A stretch of DNA of 64,000 bases, from assembly GCF_002002925.1 (NCBI RefSeq), contig NZ_CP019511.1, positions 3,069,001 to 3,133,000 of the forward strand, read 5' to 3'. Both the position numbers and the translations under genes were made by a program. Shown here one piece after another: positions 18,080 to 27,448 of the stretch. The notes below the pieces were generated by a model. That model was not told the DNA's origin. It searched no databases and was given only the letters and a program-made list of their open reading frames with translations. The stretch's first letter is position 1. Every line of letters starts with the position of its first letter. The DNA is from Sphingomonas sp. LM7. Its GTDB lineage: Bacteria > Pseudomonadota > Alphaproteobacteria > Sphingomonadales > Sphingomonadaceae.

Positions 18080-20613
18080 GCGACGATATTCACCAGACGG
18101 TCGGGCACGACGATCACCTTCCTCGGGGCTTTGCCTTCGAGCGCACGAACGATCTTGTCGGCGGCAAGTGCCGCGGCTTCGACCTGATCCTTCGGCGCAC
18201 CCTTGGGCAATACCAGCGTATCGCGCAGCTTGCCATTGACCTGCACTGCGATCGTGACTTCGTCGTCGATAAGCAATGCGGGATCGACTTCGGGCCACGC
18301 CGCGTCGGCAATCAGCCCGTCCTGGCCCATCGCCGCCCAGGCTTCTTCGGCGATATGCGGCACCATGGGGGCAACGATCCGGATCATCGTGCGAATGGCG
18401 TTGGTGCGCGAGGCCGAGGGTGCGGCTTTTTCGACAGCGTTGACCAGCTCGTAGAGCCGCGCGACGGCCTTGTTGAAGGTCAGCGCCTCGATATCGCCCG
18501 CGACGCCTGCGATCGTGCGGTGCAGGCGGCGGTCGAGATCCTTGTCCTCGCCAGTCGCATCCTCGAGCCCGTCGAACAGCCGCCACAGCCGCTGGACGAA
18601 GCGCCATGCGCCCTCGATGCCGTTCTCGCTCCACTCGAGATCGCGCTCGGGCGGCGAATCCGACAGCATGAACCAGCGCACTGCGTCGGCACCATATTGG
18701 TCGACGATCGGCTCTGGATCGACGGTGTTCTTCTTCGACTTGGACATCTTCTCGATGCGGCCGACTTCGGCGACATCGCCCGATGCGATCTCGACCGCGC
18801 CGGCGCTGTCCTTGCGAATTTCCTCGGGCGAGAGCCAGCGCCCATCAAGCGACTTGTACGTCTCGTGGGTCACCATCCCCTGGGTGAACAGCCCCGCGAA
18901 CGGCTCGGCGACGTCGAGCTTGCCAATGTGCTGGAGCGCCCGGGTAAAGAAGCGTGCGTAGAGCAAATGCAGGATCGCATGCTCGACTCCGCCGATATAC
19001 TGGCCGACCGGCAGCCATTGCTCGGCCACCGCCTTGTCGAACGGCCTGTCGGCGGGCTGGCTCGCGAAGCGTATGAAATACCACGACGAATCGAAGAACG
19101 TGTCGAGCGTGTCGGTCTCGCGCCGTGCCGGGGCGCCGCACTTCGGGCAATCGACATGCTTCCAGGTCGGGTGCCGGTCGAGCGGATTGCCCGGAATGTC
19201 GAACGACACATCCTCGGGCAGCACCACCGGAAGCTGCTCGTGCGGCACGCCCACCGGACCGCAGCTTTCGCAATGGATAATCGGGATCGGGGTGCCCCAA
19301 TAACGCTGGCGGCTGACGCCCCAGTCGCGCAGGCGCCACACGGTCTTACCGGTGCCCCAGCCACCGGCTTCGGCGCGCTGGATTACGGCGCGCTTGGCGT
19401 CGGCGATATCCATCCCGTCGAGGAAGTGCGAGTTCACCAGCGTGCCGGGACCGCCATAGGCCTCGTCATCGTGGAATTCGGGTGCGGTCTTGTCGCCTTC
19501 GGAGACTACGCGGCGGATCGGGAGCGCGTATTTGGTCGCGAAGTCGAAGTCGCGCTGATCGTGCGCCGGCACGCCGAACACCGCACCGGTGCCATAATCC
19601 ATCAGCACGAAATTGGCGATGTAGACCGGCAATTCCCAATCTGAATCAAAGGGATGCGTCGCACGCAGCCCGGTGTCGAGACCCAGCTTCTCCTGTGTTT
19701 CGAGTTCGGCCGCGGTCGTGCCGCCCTGCTTGCAGCGCTCGATGAACGCCTGCACTTCCGGGTTGCCGGCCGCGAGCGCCTGCGCGATCGGATGGTCCGC
19801 CGCGATCGCGACAAAGCTCGACCCGAAGATCGTATCGGGGCGCGTGGTGAACACTTCGACTTCGCCACCATCCGACAGCGCGAACGTGAACTGCAGCCCC
19901 TCGCTCTTGCCGATCCAGTTCTCCTGCATCAGCTTGACCTTGTCGGGCCAATGCTCGAGCGCTTGGACACCGCTGAGCAGCTCGTCGGCGAACTGGGTGA
20001 TCTTCAGGAACCACTGGCTGAGCTTCTTGCGCTCGACCAACGCGCCCGAGCGCCAGCCGCGTCCGTCGATCACCTGCTCGTTGGCGAGCACGGTCATATC
20101 GACCGGATCCCAATTGACTGCCGATTCCTTGCGGTAAACCAGTCCATTCTCGAAGAAATCGAGGAAGATCGCCTGCTCGTGGCCGTAATAGTCCGGCTCG
20201 CAGGTCGCCAGTTCGCGCGTCCAGTCGAGCGCAAAGCCCAAGCGCTTCAACTGCGCCTTCATCGTTGCGATGTTCTGGCGGGTCCAGTTGCCCGGATGGA
20301 CCTTCTTTTCCATCGCCGCATTCTCGGCAGGCATGCCGAACGCATCCCAGCCCATCGGATGGAGCACTTCCATGCCCTTCATCCGGCGAAAGCGCGCGAG
20401 CACGTCGCCCATCGTGTAGTTGCGGACATGGCCCATATGGATGCGCCCCGAAGGATAGGGGAACATCTCGAGGACGAAGCTCTTGGGCTTGGGGCTGTCG
20501 TCGCGCGCGGCAAAGGTACGGCGCTCGTCCCACACCTTCTGCCAATGCGAATCGGACTTCAGCGCGTTGAACCGGGACACCGGAATTCCTTCAATTTCTG
20601 CAGCTTTGGGCAC
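18076..20613 (-). CDS. leuS: Leucyl-tRNA synthetase
   Basis: An 845-aa class I synthetase charging tRNA-Leu. The HIGH motif is HMGH (59-62) within [20 protein letters not shown], and the KMSKS motif is [12 protein letters not shown]. The editing domain lies between, with TRPDTIFG and the [17 protein letters not shown] segment. Several CxxC-like zinc positions occur (CESCG, CPKCG). The ATG at 20613 gives the family N-terminus. Confidence 0.97.
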   Translation of the reverse strand: MPKAAEIEGIPVSRFNALKSDSHWQKVWDERRTFAARDDSPKPKSFVLEMFPYPSGRIHMGHVRNYTMGDVLARFRRMKGMEVLHPMGWDAFGMPAENAAMEKKVHPGNWTRQNIATMKAQLKRLGFALDWTRELATCEPDYYGHEQAIFLDFFENGLVYRKESAVNWDPVDMTVLANEQVIDGRGWRSGALVERKKLSQWFLKITQFADELLSGVQALEHWPDKVKLMQENWIGKSEGLQFTFALSDGGEVEVFTTRPDTIFGSSFVAIAADHPIAQALAAGNPEVQAFIERCKQGGTTAAELETQEKLGLDTGLRATHPFDSDWELPVYIANFVLMDYGTGAVFGVPAHDQRDFDFATKYALPIRRVVSEGDKTAPEFHDDEAYGGPGTLVNSHFLDGMDIADAKRAVIQRAEAGGWGTGKTVWRLRDWGVSRQRYWGTPIPIIHCESCGPVGVPHEQLPVVLPEDVSFDIPGNPLDRHPTWKHVDCPKCGAPARRETDTLDTFFDSSWYFIRFASQPADRPFDKAVAEQWLPVGQYIGGVEHAILHLLYARFFTRALQHIGKLDVAEPFAGLFTQGMVTHETYKSLDGRWLSPEEIRKDSAGAVEIASGDVAEVGRIEKMSKSKKNTVDPEPIVDQYGADAVRWFMLSDSPPERDLEWSENGIEGAWRFVQRLWRLFDGLEDATGEDKDLDRRLHRTIAGVAGDIEALTFNKAVARLYELVNAVEKAAPSASRTNAIRTMIRIVAPMVPHIAEEAWAAMGQDGLIADAAWPEVDPALLIDDEVTIAVQVNGKLRDTLVLPKGAPKDQVEAAALAADKIVRALEGKAPRKVIVVPDRLVNIVA

Positions 20614-20650
20614 TAGGCAGCGGGGGAGGCGCGATCAAGCCATAGCTTCC

Positions 20651-20821
20651 AATCCCGCTCCCGTCGGGAGAGGGTTGCGCAGACTTAGGCCTTCGCGAAG
20701 CGGCCTTAGTCGGAGCTCAGTGAGGGGATCGCCCTCACGATAGAATGAAACCCTCAACTAGCTACGCTAGGCGGCGGAGCCGCCAAGCTGCGCTACCTCT
20801 CCCATCGGGAGAGGTATAGGG
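20651..20821. repeat. Large REP-type inverted pair between leuS and a lipoprotein gene
   Basis: The left copy starts CTCCCGTCGGGAGAGGG and continues into GTTGCGCAGACTTAGG; the right copy, read on the minus strand, starts CTCTCCCGATGGGAGAGG and continues into TAGCGCAGCTTGGCGG. Each therefore has its own short hairpin followed by a shared tail, and the two face each other. The whole 210-nt gap between leuS and the next gene is taken up by this element. Confidence 0.65.
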
Positions 20822-20823
20822 GA

Positions 20824-21255
20824 TCAGTTCGCGATGGCAGCGCGGCGAAGGTCGCGGGCGCGGGTGAGGATGATGTCCTCAAGCTTCTGCACCGTCGCGG
20901 CCTGCACCGGGGCGGCGACCCACTGGCCGGTGCGGTTGACTTCGCGCAGCGCGGCGACGCGGAGCGCATCGGCGCGCAGGTCCTGGTCGAGCACTGTCAC
21001 CGTGACCTTCATCCGCTCGGTCGGCGTGTTGGGGTTCACGTACCAGTCGGTGACGATGACGCCGCCGTTCGAATCGGTCTGGAGCAGCGGCATGAAGCTC
21101 AGCGTGTCGAGGCTGGCGCGCCACAGATAGGAATTCACGCCGATCGTCGTCACCTTGGACGCAGCAAGGTCCGCTTCGGGGCGCTTGCCGCCGCCGCACG
21201 CGGTGATCGAAAGAGCAAGCGACCCCAGGATCGCGGTGCGCAACAGGCGGTTCAT
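20824..21255 (-). CDS. DUF3576 lipoprotein
   Basis: A 143-aa predicted lipoprotein: signal peptide with lipobox SITAC (Cys20), then GGGKRPEADLAASK. The body (GVNSYLWRASLDTLSFMPLLQTDSNGGVIVTDWY) matches the alphaproteobacterial DUF3576 family of unknown role. I start at the ATG at 21255 (MNRLLRT), which has AGGA upstream and a proper signal peptide, not at the upstream open frame. It probably sits in the envelope. Confidence 0.82.
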   Translation of the reverse strand: MNRLLRTAILGSLALSITACGGGKRPEADLAASKVTTIGVNSYLWRASLDTLSFMPLLQTDSNGGVIVTDWYVNPNTPTERMKVTVTVLDQDLRADALRVAALREVNRTGQWVAAPVQAATVQKLEDIILTRARDLRRAAIAN

Positions 21256-21480
21256 CGACACATTCCTAAAGGCGAAAGGATAAAGCGAAAGCATCTATAG
21301 GGGCTCGTGTGGCGGGAGCAAGGCGGCAGCACGCGGACGAATCCGGAGCGAATCATCGGCTATCAAGTCGATTCGCTGCCGAATCTGTGGGCATCGGGCA
21401 ACACTGGCACGAAATTTGAGCCGGCGGTGGAACCTTGCTTCCCAATCATGGTACGCACCTCCATATAAAAGGGGATGAAA

Positions 21481-22209
21481 ATGCGTTTGGCACGGTGGAC
21501 GACGGTGATGGGACTGGGGGCGATCTGCGCCGCCGGTGCTTTCGTCGCGCCGGCGCTTCAGGCGCAGGAAGGCAACCGTGCCGAACGTGCCTTTGCCAAG
21601 CGCCCCGCCATGGCGCTGCGCGCCGGTATGGGCACTTTCACCCCGGCAGCCGCCGATCCCAAGCTTGCCGCGATCCTCGCGCGCAGCGGCCTGCCCGAAA
21701 GCGGCTTCCGCTTCACGCCATCCGAATCGCGCCGTGGCGCCAGCCGTGCCGTGACGGTTGCGGTCCGCGCGCGCTCGACTCGCAACGGTGCGGTCGCCGG
21801 ACGCGATGCGCTTGCTTCGGCAGCGCCGGTCAGCCTGGCGCCGATTGCCTATAATCTCGGCGTCTCGGTCGGCTGGAAGCGCTTCGCCGTCGCCGGCGAC
21901 GTGACTCGCGTCGAGCTCGCCACCCAGCCGGGCAGCACCGAGCGCGCCAATGTCGGCGTCAGCTATGCCGGCAACCGCGTTACCGGCCGCGTCCTCGCTG
22001 CCGCCGAGCGTCCGCTGGCGGACACCCCGGTGCTCATTGGTGACAAGCCGAGCTATTCGATCGACGTCGGCGGCAGCTACTCGCTGACTCGCAACCTCGA
22101 TGTGACGGCGGGCCTGCGCTACAAGAGCGAGCAGGATCGCCTGCCCAAGGTGACCGACAACCGGCGCGACAGCCAGGCGGTCTATGTGGGCACCGCCTTC
22201 CGCTTCTGA
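21481..22209 (+). CDS. Predicted outer-membrane beta-barrel protein, family unknown
   Basis: A 242-aa protein with a clear signal peptide (cleavage near QAQ-EGN), a low-complexity middle and a C-terminal half of alternating short strands (GVSVGWKRFAVAGDVTRVEL, YSIDVGGSYSLTRNLDVTAGLRYKS) that ends in TAFRF. The terminal aromatic residue is the usual outer-membrane assembly signal, so an outer-membrane barrel is likely. The ATG at 21481 has AAGGGG with six-base spacing, better than the ATG at 21475. The upstream region contains TATAAAA. I do not recognise the family. Confidence 0.65.
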   Translation: MRLARWTTVMGLGAICAAGAFVAPALQAQEGNRAERAFAKRPAMALRAGMGTFTPAAADPKLAAILARSGLPESGFRFTPSESRRGASRAVTVAVRARSTRNGAVAGRDALASAAPVSLAPIAYNLGVSVGWKRFAVAGDVTRVELATQPGSTERANVGVSYAGNRVTGRVLAAAERPLADTPVLIGDKPSYSIDVGGSYSLTRNLDVTAGLRYKSEQDRLPKVTDNRRDSQAVYVGTAFRF

Positions 22210-22281
22210 GGTCTTCAGCGGCCCTGCGAAAGCAGGAGCCCGGAGCCACAAGCGACGACCTTCATAACTTTCGCTGGAGCG

Positions 22282-22809
22282 CTAGGATTGGGTGCTCCAG
22301 GCATCGATACCAGCCCAGCCATGGATGCCGATCGGCCATAACCCCGCCGCACGCCGCGCATCCATCCCGCCCAGTGCAATCACTGGCACCTGCAACCCGC
22401 GAATCAGCAACCCCAGCCGCACGCGCCCCAGCACTCGGGCGGCGGGATGCGATCGCGTCGCGAACACCGGCGATACGAACACCAGGTCTGCCCCCGCACG
22501 CTGCGCCGCCACCGCCTCGCGCCGCGAATGCGCAGCGAAGGTCCGCAGACCGCCGCCGCGCCGGCCATGCACGCCATGCTCGCCGCGTCCCAGCGGCTCG
22601 GCACCGGCGCGAATCACTATCAGCCCCCGCCGCCGCGCCACTTTCGTAACCTTCGCGAACAATACGCGCCGCTCGGCGGTCGCGAGCCCGTAGTGCCGGA
22701 ACACCACGCCGCTGCCCCGCGGCAGCCGCGCGAGCGCGTGCCACAGCGAATCGCCCATCCGTTCGTCGGTCATCAGCCAGAGGTGCGGCAGAGGGTGGCG
22801 GGGTCGCAT
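22282..22809 (-). CDS. Thiamine-phosphate-synthase-like protein (ThiE/TenI fold)
   Basis: A 175-aa TIM-barrel protein of the ThiE/TenI family. It begins with PLPHLWLMTDERM, includes GVVFRHYGL and GLIVIRAG, and has the signature AGADLVFVSPVFATRSHP and VPVIALGGMDARRA. ThiE joins HMP-PP and thiazole-phosphate to thiamine phosphate; TenI members have a regulatory or isomerase role. It is shorter than typical ThiE, so a stand-alone thiamine role is probable but not certain. No thiamine genes or TPP switch are nearby. Confidence 0.75.
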   Translation of the reverse strand: MRPRHPLPHLWLMTDERMGDSLWHALARLPRGSGVVFRHYGLATAERRVLFAKVTKVARRRGLIVIRAGAEPLGRGEHGVHGRRGGGLRTFAAHSRREAVAAQRAGADLVFVSPVFATRSHPAARVLGRVRLGLLIRGLQVPVIALGGMDARRAAGLWPIGIHGWAGIDAWSTQS

Positions 22810-22831
22810 TTGCCCGCCTATAGCGCGGCGC

Positions 22832-23503
22832 ATGCCCCTAGACGACGCCTCAACCCGGCTCGCCGACGTTCGCGAGAAGATTACCCGCGCCGCCAGCCTC
22901 GCCGGCCGCGAACCCGATTCGATCGAGCTGATCGCAGTCTCCAAGACACACGATGCTGCGTCGATCCGTCCGCTGATCGACGCGGGCCAGCGCGTGTTCG
23001 GCGAGAACCGCGTCCAGGAGGCCGCCGCAAAGTGGCCCGAGTTGCGCGAGACGACTTCGGGCATCGCGCTCCACCTCATCGGCCAGCTCCAGTCGAACAA
23101 GGCCGAGGAAGCGGTGGCGCTGTTCGACGCGATCCATTCGGTCGATCGGCCGTCGCTGGTCGATGCGCTGGGCAAGGCGATGGACAGGACCGGCAGGCGC
23201 CCGGCCTGCTTCATCCAGGTCAATATCGGCGACGAACCGCAAAAGGGCGGGTGCCTGGTCGCGGATCTCCCGGCGCTGCTTGCCGGGGTGCGCGCCGCCG
23301 ATCTGCCGCTGGCGGGGCTGATGTGCATTCCCCCTGCGGATGTGGAACCGGCGCCCTATTTCGCGCTGCTTGCCAAGCTCGCGCGCGATTCCGACTGTTC
23401 CGGGCTCAGTATGGGAATGTCCAGCGACTATGAAACCGCTGTCAACATCGGCGCGACATGTGTCCGCGTTGGCACTGCCCTGTTCGGAACACGCGAAATA
23501 TGA
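22832..23503 (+). CDS. yggS: PLP-binding homeostasis protein (YggS/PipY/PROSC)
   Basis: A 223-aa protein of the YggS family that binds pyridoxal 5'-phosphate and keeps vitamin B6 balance. The PLP lysine is in IELIAVSKTH (Lys38); later motifs are FGENRVQEA, HLIGQLQSNK and the phosphate site SMGMSSDYETAVNIGATCVRVG (SMGMSSD). It is divergent from the ThiE-like gene with 22 nt between starts and overlaps the HAD gene start by 4 nt, so the two rightward genes form an operon. Confidence 0.92.
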   Translation: MPLDDASTRLADVREKITRAASLAGREPDSIELIAVSKTHDAASIRPLIDAGQRVFGENRVQEAAAKWPELRETTSGIALHLIGQLQSNKAEEAVALFDAIHSVDRPSLVDALGKAMDRTGRRPACFIQVNIGDEPQKGGCLVADLPALLAGVRAADLPLAGLMCIPPADVEPAPYFALLAKLARDSDCSGLSMGMSSDYETAVNIGATCVRVGTALFGTREI

Positions 23504-24162
23504 AGTACGACGCGATCATCTTCGATTTTGACGGGGTGCTGCTCGAAAGCGAATATGCCGGCAATCGCCAGATCGCCGAGTATCTGACCAGCATCGGCCA
23601 TCCGACGAGCCCCGAGGATTCGGTGGCGAACTTCATGGGGCTGTCCGGCGCGGGCTTCCTCGGCGCGATCGAGAAATGGATCGGCCGGACGATCCCCGAC
23701 GATTTCCACGCCGCGCGCGCCGTGGAAGACCATCGCGCGCTGGAGGAGGGGCTTCCCGCCGTTGCCGGCGCGATCCGCTTCATCGAAACCTTGCCGGCGG
23801 CATTGCCACGCGCGATCGCCTCGTCGAGCAGCACCGAGTGGATCACCCGGCACCTCGACCATCTCGGGGTGCGCGATGCATTCGGCGACCGGATCTTCAG
23901 CGGCCGCGAACATGTCCCGCGCGGCAAGCCGGCGCCGGACATCTATCTCCATGCCGCACGAGCGCTCGGTGTCGATATCCGACGCACCGTGATTCTCGAG
24001 GATTCGCCGGTCGGCGTACGAGGGGCAGTCGCGTCGGGGGCCTATGTCATCGGCCTGTGCGCGGGCACCCATTGCGCGCCCGGCCACGCCGATCGCCTGC
24101 GCGCACTGGACGTCCAGGCGATCGCGGCCGATTTCGACGACGTCGCCCGCCTGATCGCCTAG
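23500..24162 (+). CDS. HAD-superfamily phosphatase (beta-phosphoglucomutase-like)
   Basis: A 220-aa HAD hydrolase. The nucleophile motif is FDFDGVLLES (Asp9 and Asp11), motif II is ASSSST, and motif III/IV is GKPAPDIYLHAA ... VILEDSPVGVRGA. The cap is helical, as in beta-phosphoglucomutase and phosphoglycolate phosphatase-like enzymes. The substrate is unknown. I start at the ATG at 23500, which overlaps the yggS stop; the upstream in-frame ATG at 23458 is inside yggS. Confidence 0.88.
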   Translation: MKYDAIIFDFDGVLLESEYAGNRQIAEYLTSIGHPTSPEDSVANFMGLSGAGFLGAIEKWIGRTIPDDFHAARAVEDHRALEEGLPAVAGAIRFIETLPAALPRAIASSSSTEWITRHLDHLGVRDAFGDRIFSGREHVPRGKPAPDIYLHAARALGVDIRRTVILEDSPVGVRGAVASGAYVIGLCAGTHCAPGHADRLRALDVQAIAADFDDVARLIA

Positions 24163-24596
24163 CGATTCTCGCGCGCGAGCAGGTGGGCGCGGAGTGCAAC
24201 CGCGTCGTGATACGCATTGTGCGGCACGGCGCTGAGCAGGTTCGAGTCGAAGCCGAATGCGTCGCACAGCTCGAAGCGGATACGGTCGATATTGTGCCGG
24301 CGTCCGGGTGCCGCGATCAGCGCCATCGATGCGTGCGCGATATCCTCGGGCCAGTCGGCGACCAGCAGCGGATCGGGGTCGTCGCCGAGATAGCGCGCCA
24401 GACTGCGGCCCAGTTCGTCACGCGATATCGGATCGGTGCCGAGCACGGGCAGCACATGCGCCGTCACCCACTCGGTCGGCCGCGCGCATTCCAGCGCCGC
24501 GTAGAAGGGCGCCGCGTCGGCTTCCTCGGGCACCAGCGCCAGCGATATCAGCGGGCCGCAAAAGCCGTTGAATTCGGTGTCGAGGAAATAGCGCAT
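24159..24596 (-). CDS. Probable 3'-5' exoribonuclease-like (DEDDh) protein
   Basis: A 145-aa protein starting MRYFLDTEFNGF, with Asp6-Thr-Glu8, a middle VADWPED segment and a C-terminal PHNAYHDAVALRAHL. This order gives the four acidic residues and histidine of a DEDDh exonuclease and resembles the Rv2179c-like 3'-5' exoribonuclease family. The role is inferred from motifs only. The ATG at 24596 overlaps the ribA stop (TGATG), so it is the last gene of xthA-ribA-exonuclease, all coupled. Confidence 0.7.
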   Translation of the reverse strand: MRYFLDTEFNGFCGPLISLALVPEEADAAPFYAALECARPTEWVTAHVLPVLGTDPISRDELGRSLARYLGDDPDPLLVADWPEDIAHASMALIAAPGRRHNIDRIRFELCDAFGFDSNLLSAVPHNAYHDAVALRAHLLARENR

Positions 24597-25654
24597 CAGA
24601 GCTGGTGCCCGGTGCGGTCGCGCTTGGTGGCAAGGTAGCGTTCGTTGTGCGGATTGGGCGGCAGCTTGTGCGCCACGCGTTCGATGACGGTGATTCCGGA
24701 GGTTTCGAGCGCGGCGACCTTGTCGGGATTGTTGGTGAGCAGTTGCACCTTGCGCTGGCCGAGCAGCGCCAGCATCCGTCCAGCCACGGCGAAGTTGCGC
24801 GCGTCGATGGCGAAGCCGAGCCGGGTATTGGCATCGACGGTGTCGAAGCCTTGGTCCTGGAGTGCATAGGCGCGCAGCTTGTTGATAAGCCCGATGCCGC
24901 GGCCTTCCTGGCGCAGATAGAGCAGGATCCCCCAGCCGCTCGCCTCGATCTCGGCGATCGCGGCGCGGAGTTGTGGCCCGCAATCGCATTTCAGGCTGCC
25001 GAGCACGTCGCCGGTCAGGCATTCGCTGTGGAGTCGGACCAGCGGCGGATTGCCGTCGGGCTGGCCGATCAGCAGCGCGACATGCTCGCCGGGCATCTCA
25101 TCGGTGCGGAAGGCGACGATCTCGCTGTCTTCCGCGCCTTCGACTGGCAGGCGCGCTCGACCGACGATGCGCAACCGGTCGGCATCCTCATGCGCATCGA
25201 TGTCGGCGGGGGTGATCGAGTCGGCAGCCTCGCCGGGCGCTGCGAAGAATGCCGGGAGCAGCCCGGCGACGCGCGCCAACCGCAGCGCTGCGCTCGCGGC
25301 ATCGCTCTGCGCGATTTCGATCGCGCGGAACGGTCCCTTGAGCGGCGTCGCCAAGTCGAGCTGCGGGTCAGCGAGCGCGGTGGCGGTATCGAAGTCGAGC
25401 CACGGCACGCGATCGACTAGCACCGGTCCGTCGGGCGCTGCCGCTGCGCGCTGATTGGCCAGCTTGAGCGTCGTTGCGCGGCCGGCCGAGAGCAGCACCG
25501 GCGCCGTGGCGTCGGGGTCGAACGCCGCGAGCCGCTCCGCATCGGCGGTCTCGATCGCGAGCAGCCGGAGGGTGCCGTCGTGGCCGCGGATCGCCACCGG
25601 CCATCCCCGCCGCAGCGCATCGACTGCGCGGGCAACGGCGCGCGGATCGCTCAA
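24596..25654 (-). CDS. ribA: GTP cyclohydrolase II with extra N-terminal domain
   Basis: A 352-aa enzyme for the first step of riboflavin synthesis, GTP to the diaminopyrimidine. The C-terminal half (about 160-352) is cyclohydrolase II with zinc ligands in SECLTGDVLGSLKCDCG and the RQEGRGIGL site. The N-terminal half resembles a worn RibB (DHBP synthase): AVDALRRGWPVAIRGHDG and VPWLDFDTATALADP are in place but its catalytic acidic and cysteine residues appear lost. Start: TTG at 25654, inside the xthA stop (TTGA). This layout is seen in sphingomonads. Confidence 0.85.
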   Translation of the reverse strand: MSDPRAVARAVDALRRGWPVAIRGHDGTLRLLAIETADAERLAAFDPDATAPVLLSAGRATTLKLANQRAAAAPDGPVLVDRVPWLDFDTATALADPQLDLATPLKGPFRAIEIAQSDAASAALRLARVAGLLPAFFAAPGEAADSITPADIDAHEDADRLRIVGRARLPVEGAEDSEIVAFRTDEMPGEHVALLIGQPDGNPPLVRLHSECLTGDVLGSLKCDCGPQLRAAIAEIEASGWGILLYLRQEGRGIGLINKLRAYALQDQGFDTVDANTRLGFAIDARNFAVAGRMLALLGQRKVQLLTNNPDKVAALETSGITVIERVAHKLPPNPHNERYLATKRDRTGHQL

Positions 25655-26433
25655 AAGTCGAACTCGGTGAGGATTGGAACGTGGTCGGAAGGCTTGAGCC
25701 AGCTTCGGCACGGCTCGTACACTTTGTGGCCGGTCGCCTTGTCGGCGACGTCGCGGCTGGCCCACATATGGTCGAGCCGCCGCCCGCGGTCCGATGCTGC
25801 CCAGTCCTTGGCGCGGTAGCTCCACCAGGTGAAGCAGCGCTCGGGTGCGGGGATGAAGTGGCGGCCCAGATCGACCCAGTCGTGCGCAGCCTGCAGCCGG
25901 CCCAGCGCTGCCACTTCGATCGGCGTGTGGCTGACGACGTCGAGCAACTGCTTGTGGCTCCACACGTCCGATTCGAGCGGCGCGATGTTGAAGTCGCCGG
26001 TGAGGATCGAGGGGACGGTCAGCGTTTCCGACCAGCGCGTCATCCGCTCGATGAAATCGAGTTTCTGGCCGAATTTGGGGTTCACCTCGCGGTTCGGCAC
26101 ATCGCCGCCAGCGGGGACATAGACATTCTCGAGCCGCACCCCGTTGGGCAGCCGCACGCCGACGTGCCGCGCTTCCTGGTTGGCCTGCCAGTCGAAACGG
26201 TCGTCCTCCACCACCGGCACGCGACTGATGATCGCCACACCGTGGTGCATCCGCTGGCCGTGCTTGATAACGTGATCATAGCCGAGCGCGTGGAAGGGCG
26301 ATTCAGGGAAGTCGCCGTCGATCACCTTGGTTTCCTGCAGGCAGAGGATGTCAGGCGATTCCTCGCGGAGGAACTGCTCGACGATCTCGATGCGGAAGCG
26401 GACGGAATTGATGTTCCAGGAGGCGATCTTCAT
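25651..26433 (-). CDS. xthA: Exodeoxyribonuclease III
   Basis: A 260-aa endonuclease/exonuclease/phosphatase-fold DNA repair enzyme that nicks abasic sites and degrades DNA 3'-5'. The motifs are ASWNINSVR, CLQETKV (catalytic Glu), GDFNIAPLESDVW and RLDHMW ... PSDHVPI (catalytic His). I start at the ATG at 26433 (MKIASWN) by family N-terminus. It leads the coupled xthA-ribA-exonuclease group. Confidence 0.94.
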   Translation of the reverse strand: MKIASWNINSVRFRIEIVEQFLREESPDILCLQETKVIDGDFPESPFHALGYDHVIKHGQRMHHGVAIISRVPVVEDDRFDWQANQEARHVGVRLPNGVRLENVYVPAGGDVPNREVNPKFGQKLDFIERMTRWSETLTVPSILTGDFNIAPLESDVWSHKQLLDVVSHTPIEVAALGRLQAAHDWVDLGRHFIPAPERCFTWWSYRAKDWAASDRGRRLDHMWASRDVADKATGHKVYEPCRSWLKPSDHVPILTEFDF

Positions 26434-26556
26434 CGCCCGGCATGTAGCGCGTTTCGGGCGCGGTTCCAGTAGCCGGGTGGAGTGGTCCGTCGCCAACCTG
26501 ACATTGTCACCGGGGCTGGTGCGCGCCAGACTGCAATGCGGGCAGGGGGCCTATGC

Positions 26557-27253
26557 ATGGAGAACGACTCGGTCTTCCAGTGGACCAAGATGATCCTCGA
26601 TCATCTGTGGATGCTGATCCCACTCGTCCTGACGGTGTATGTCATCTGCCAGCCCGACATCCTGCGCCATATCTCGCGGGTAAAGCTCGGCGATTTCGAG
26701 CTAGAGCTCGCCACGTTGAAGGAGGAGCTGAAGGACACCAGGCAGCAGCTGATGAAATCGCATTCCGGAGTCCGCGCGCTGATCGAGAAGCTCGGTGCGA
26801 CCGGACCCGTGGCGACCCCGCAGGGTATCAAGGTTCGTGCGGTGCACCTCTCGGGGGAGGACCTCGCCGAAGGCCTGGCCGGGCTGCAGCCCCGCTGCGT
26901 TGCATGCCGCGGCGGTCATCGCGCGCAAGCGCGTCGATCCCGCTGCGCTGGGCGCGATCGTCGATTGTCTGGATCGGCTGGGCTCTGCCCCGGACTTGGG
27001 CGGCATCCGCCTCAACACGATCTGGCAACACGCGAGCGCCGCGCATCTGACGCTCGTCGCGATCTACAAGAACGGCGCGACGCCGATACCCGAGCGCACG
27101 CTACTCGTGCGCGGCAAGGCGGTATTCGAGCGGCTCGTCGCGCATCCGCGGGTTCAGCAGGATCGGCCTTACGATCCGAGCAAGGGCGTACGCGGGCCCG
27201 CAGGCCACGCGCTGCGCTGGCTAGCTACCGGCGTTGCGGCATCGGCGGGCTGA
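26557..27253 (+). pseudogene. Membrane protein gene broken by a one-base frameshift
   Basis: The first frame gives MENDSVFQWTKMILDHL, one TM segment (about residues 13-35) and a coiled coil (LATLKEELKDTRQQL). It runs to EGLAGLQP and then becomes meaningless. Reading with one C removed from the run CCCC at 26890-26893 restores a protein that continues AALHAAAVIARKRVDPAALGAIVDC to a stop at 27253, giving about 231 aa in total. The true gene could be intact if the extra C is a sequencing error. I do not recognise the family. The start is the ATG at 26557. Confidence 0.6.
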
Positions 27254-27278
27254 CAACGGCGCTCGCGCCAAAAGGAAA

Positions 27279-27311
27279 GGCCCCCGCTCCGGGGGCAATG
27301 GAGCGAGGGCC
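27279..27311 (+). terminator. Possible terminator with two alternative hairpins
   Basis: GGCCCCCGCTCC (27279-27290) pairs with GGAGCGAGGGCC (27300-27311) with one mismatch. The inner alternative is GCCCCCG-CTC-CGGGGGC (27280-27296). No T-tract follows. It lies 26 nt after the broken membrane gene and upstream of lolA on the other strand. The rest of 27312-27448 shows nothing I can assign. Confidence 0.4.
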
Positions 27312-27448
27312 GACCTAGCGTTCGTCACGCAGGCGGGAAGTGGTTCGATCCCGAGCAACAGGGGGAAAATCCCGAGTACCGCCCCACATCCGCAAGACCG
27401 TTTCTAGGGGCTGCAACCTGTCGGCAACATGAACGATCGTCAGAAAAC

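Noticed and set aside
18355-19644. Long open frame antisense to leuS
   Set aside because: It is a codon-bias shadow of a clearly real synthetase.
22206-22260. CCCTGCGAAAGCAGG hairpin as an extra REP pair
   Set aside because: Only a single short copy is visible, so it is more simply a terminator after the outer-membrane protein gene.
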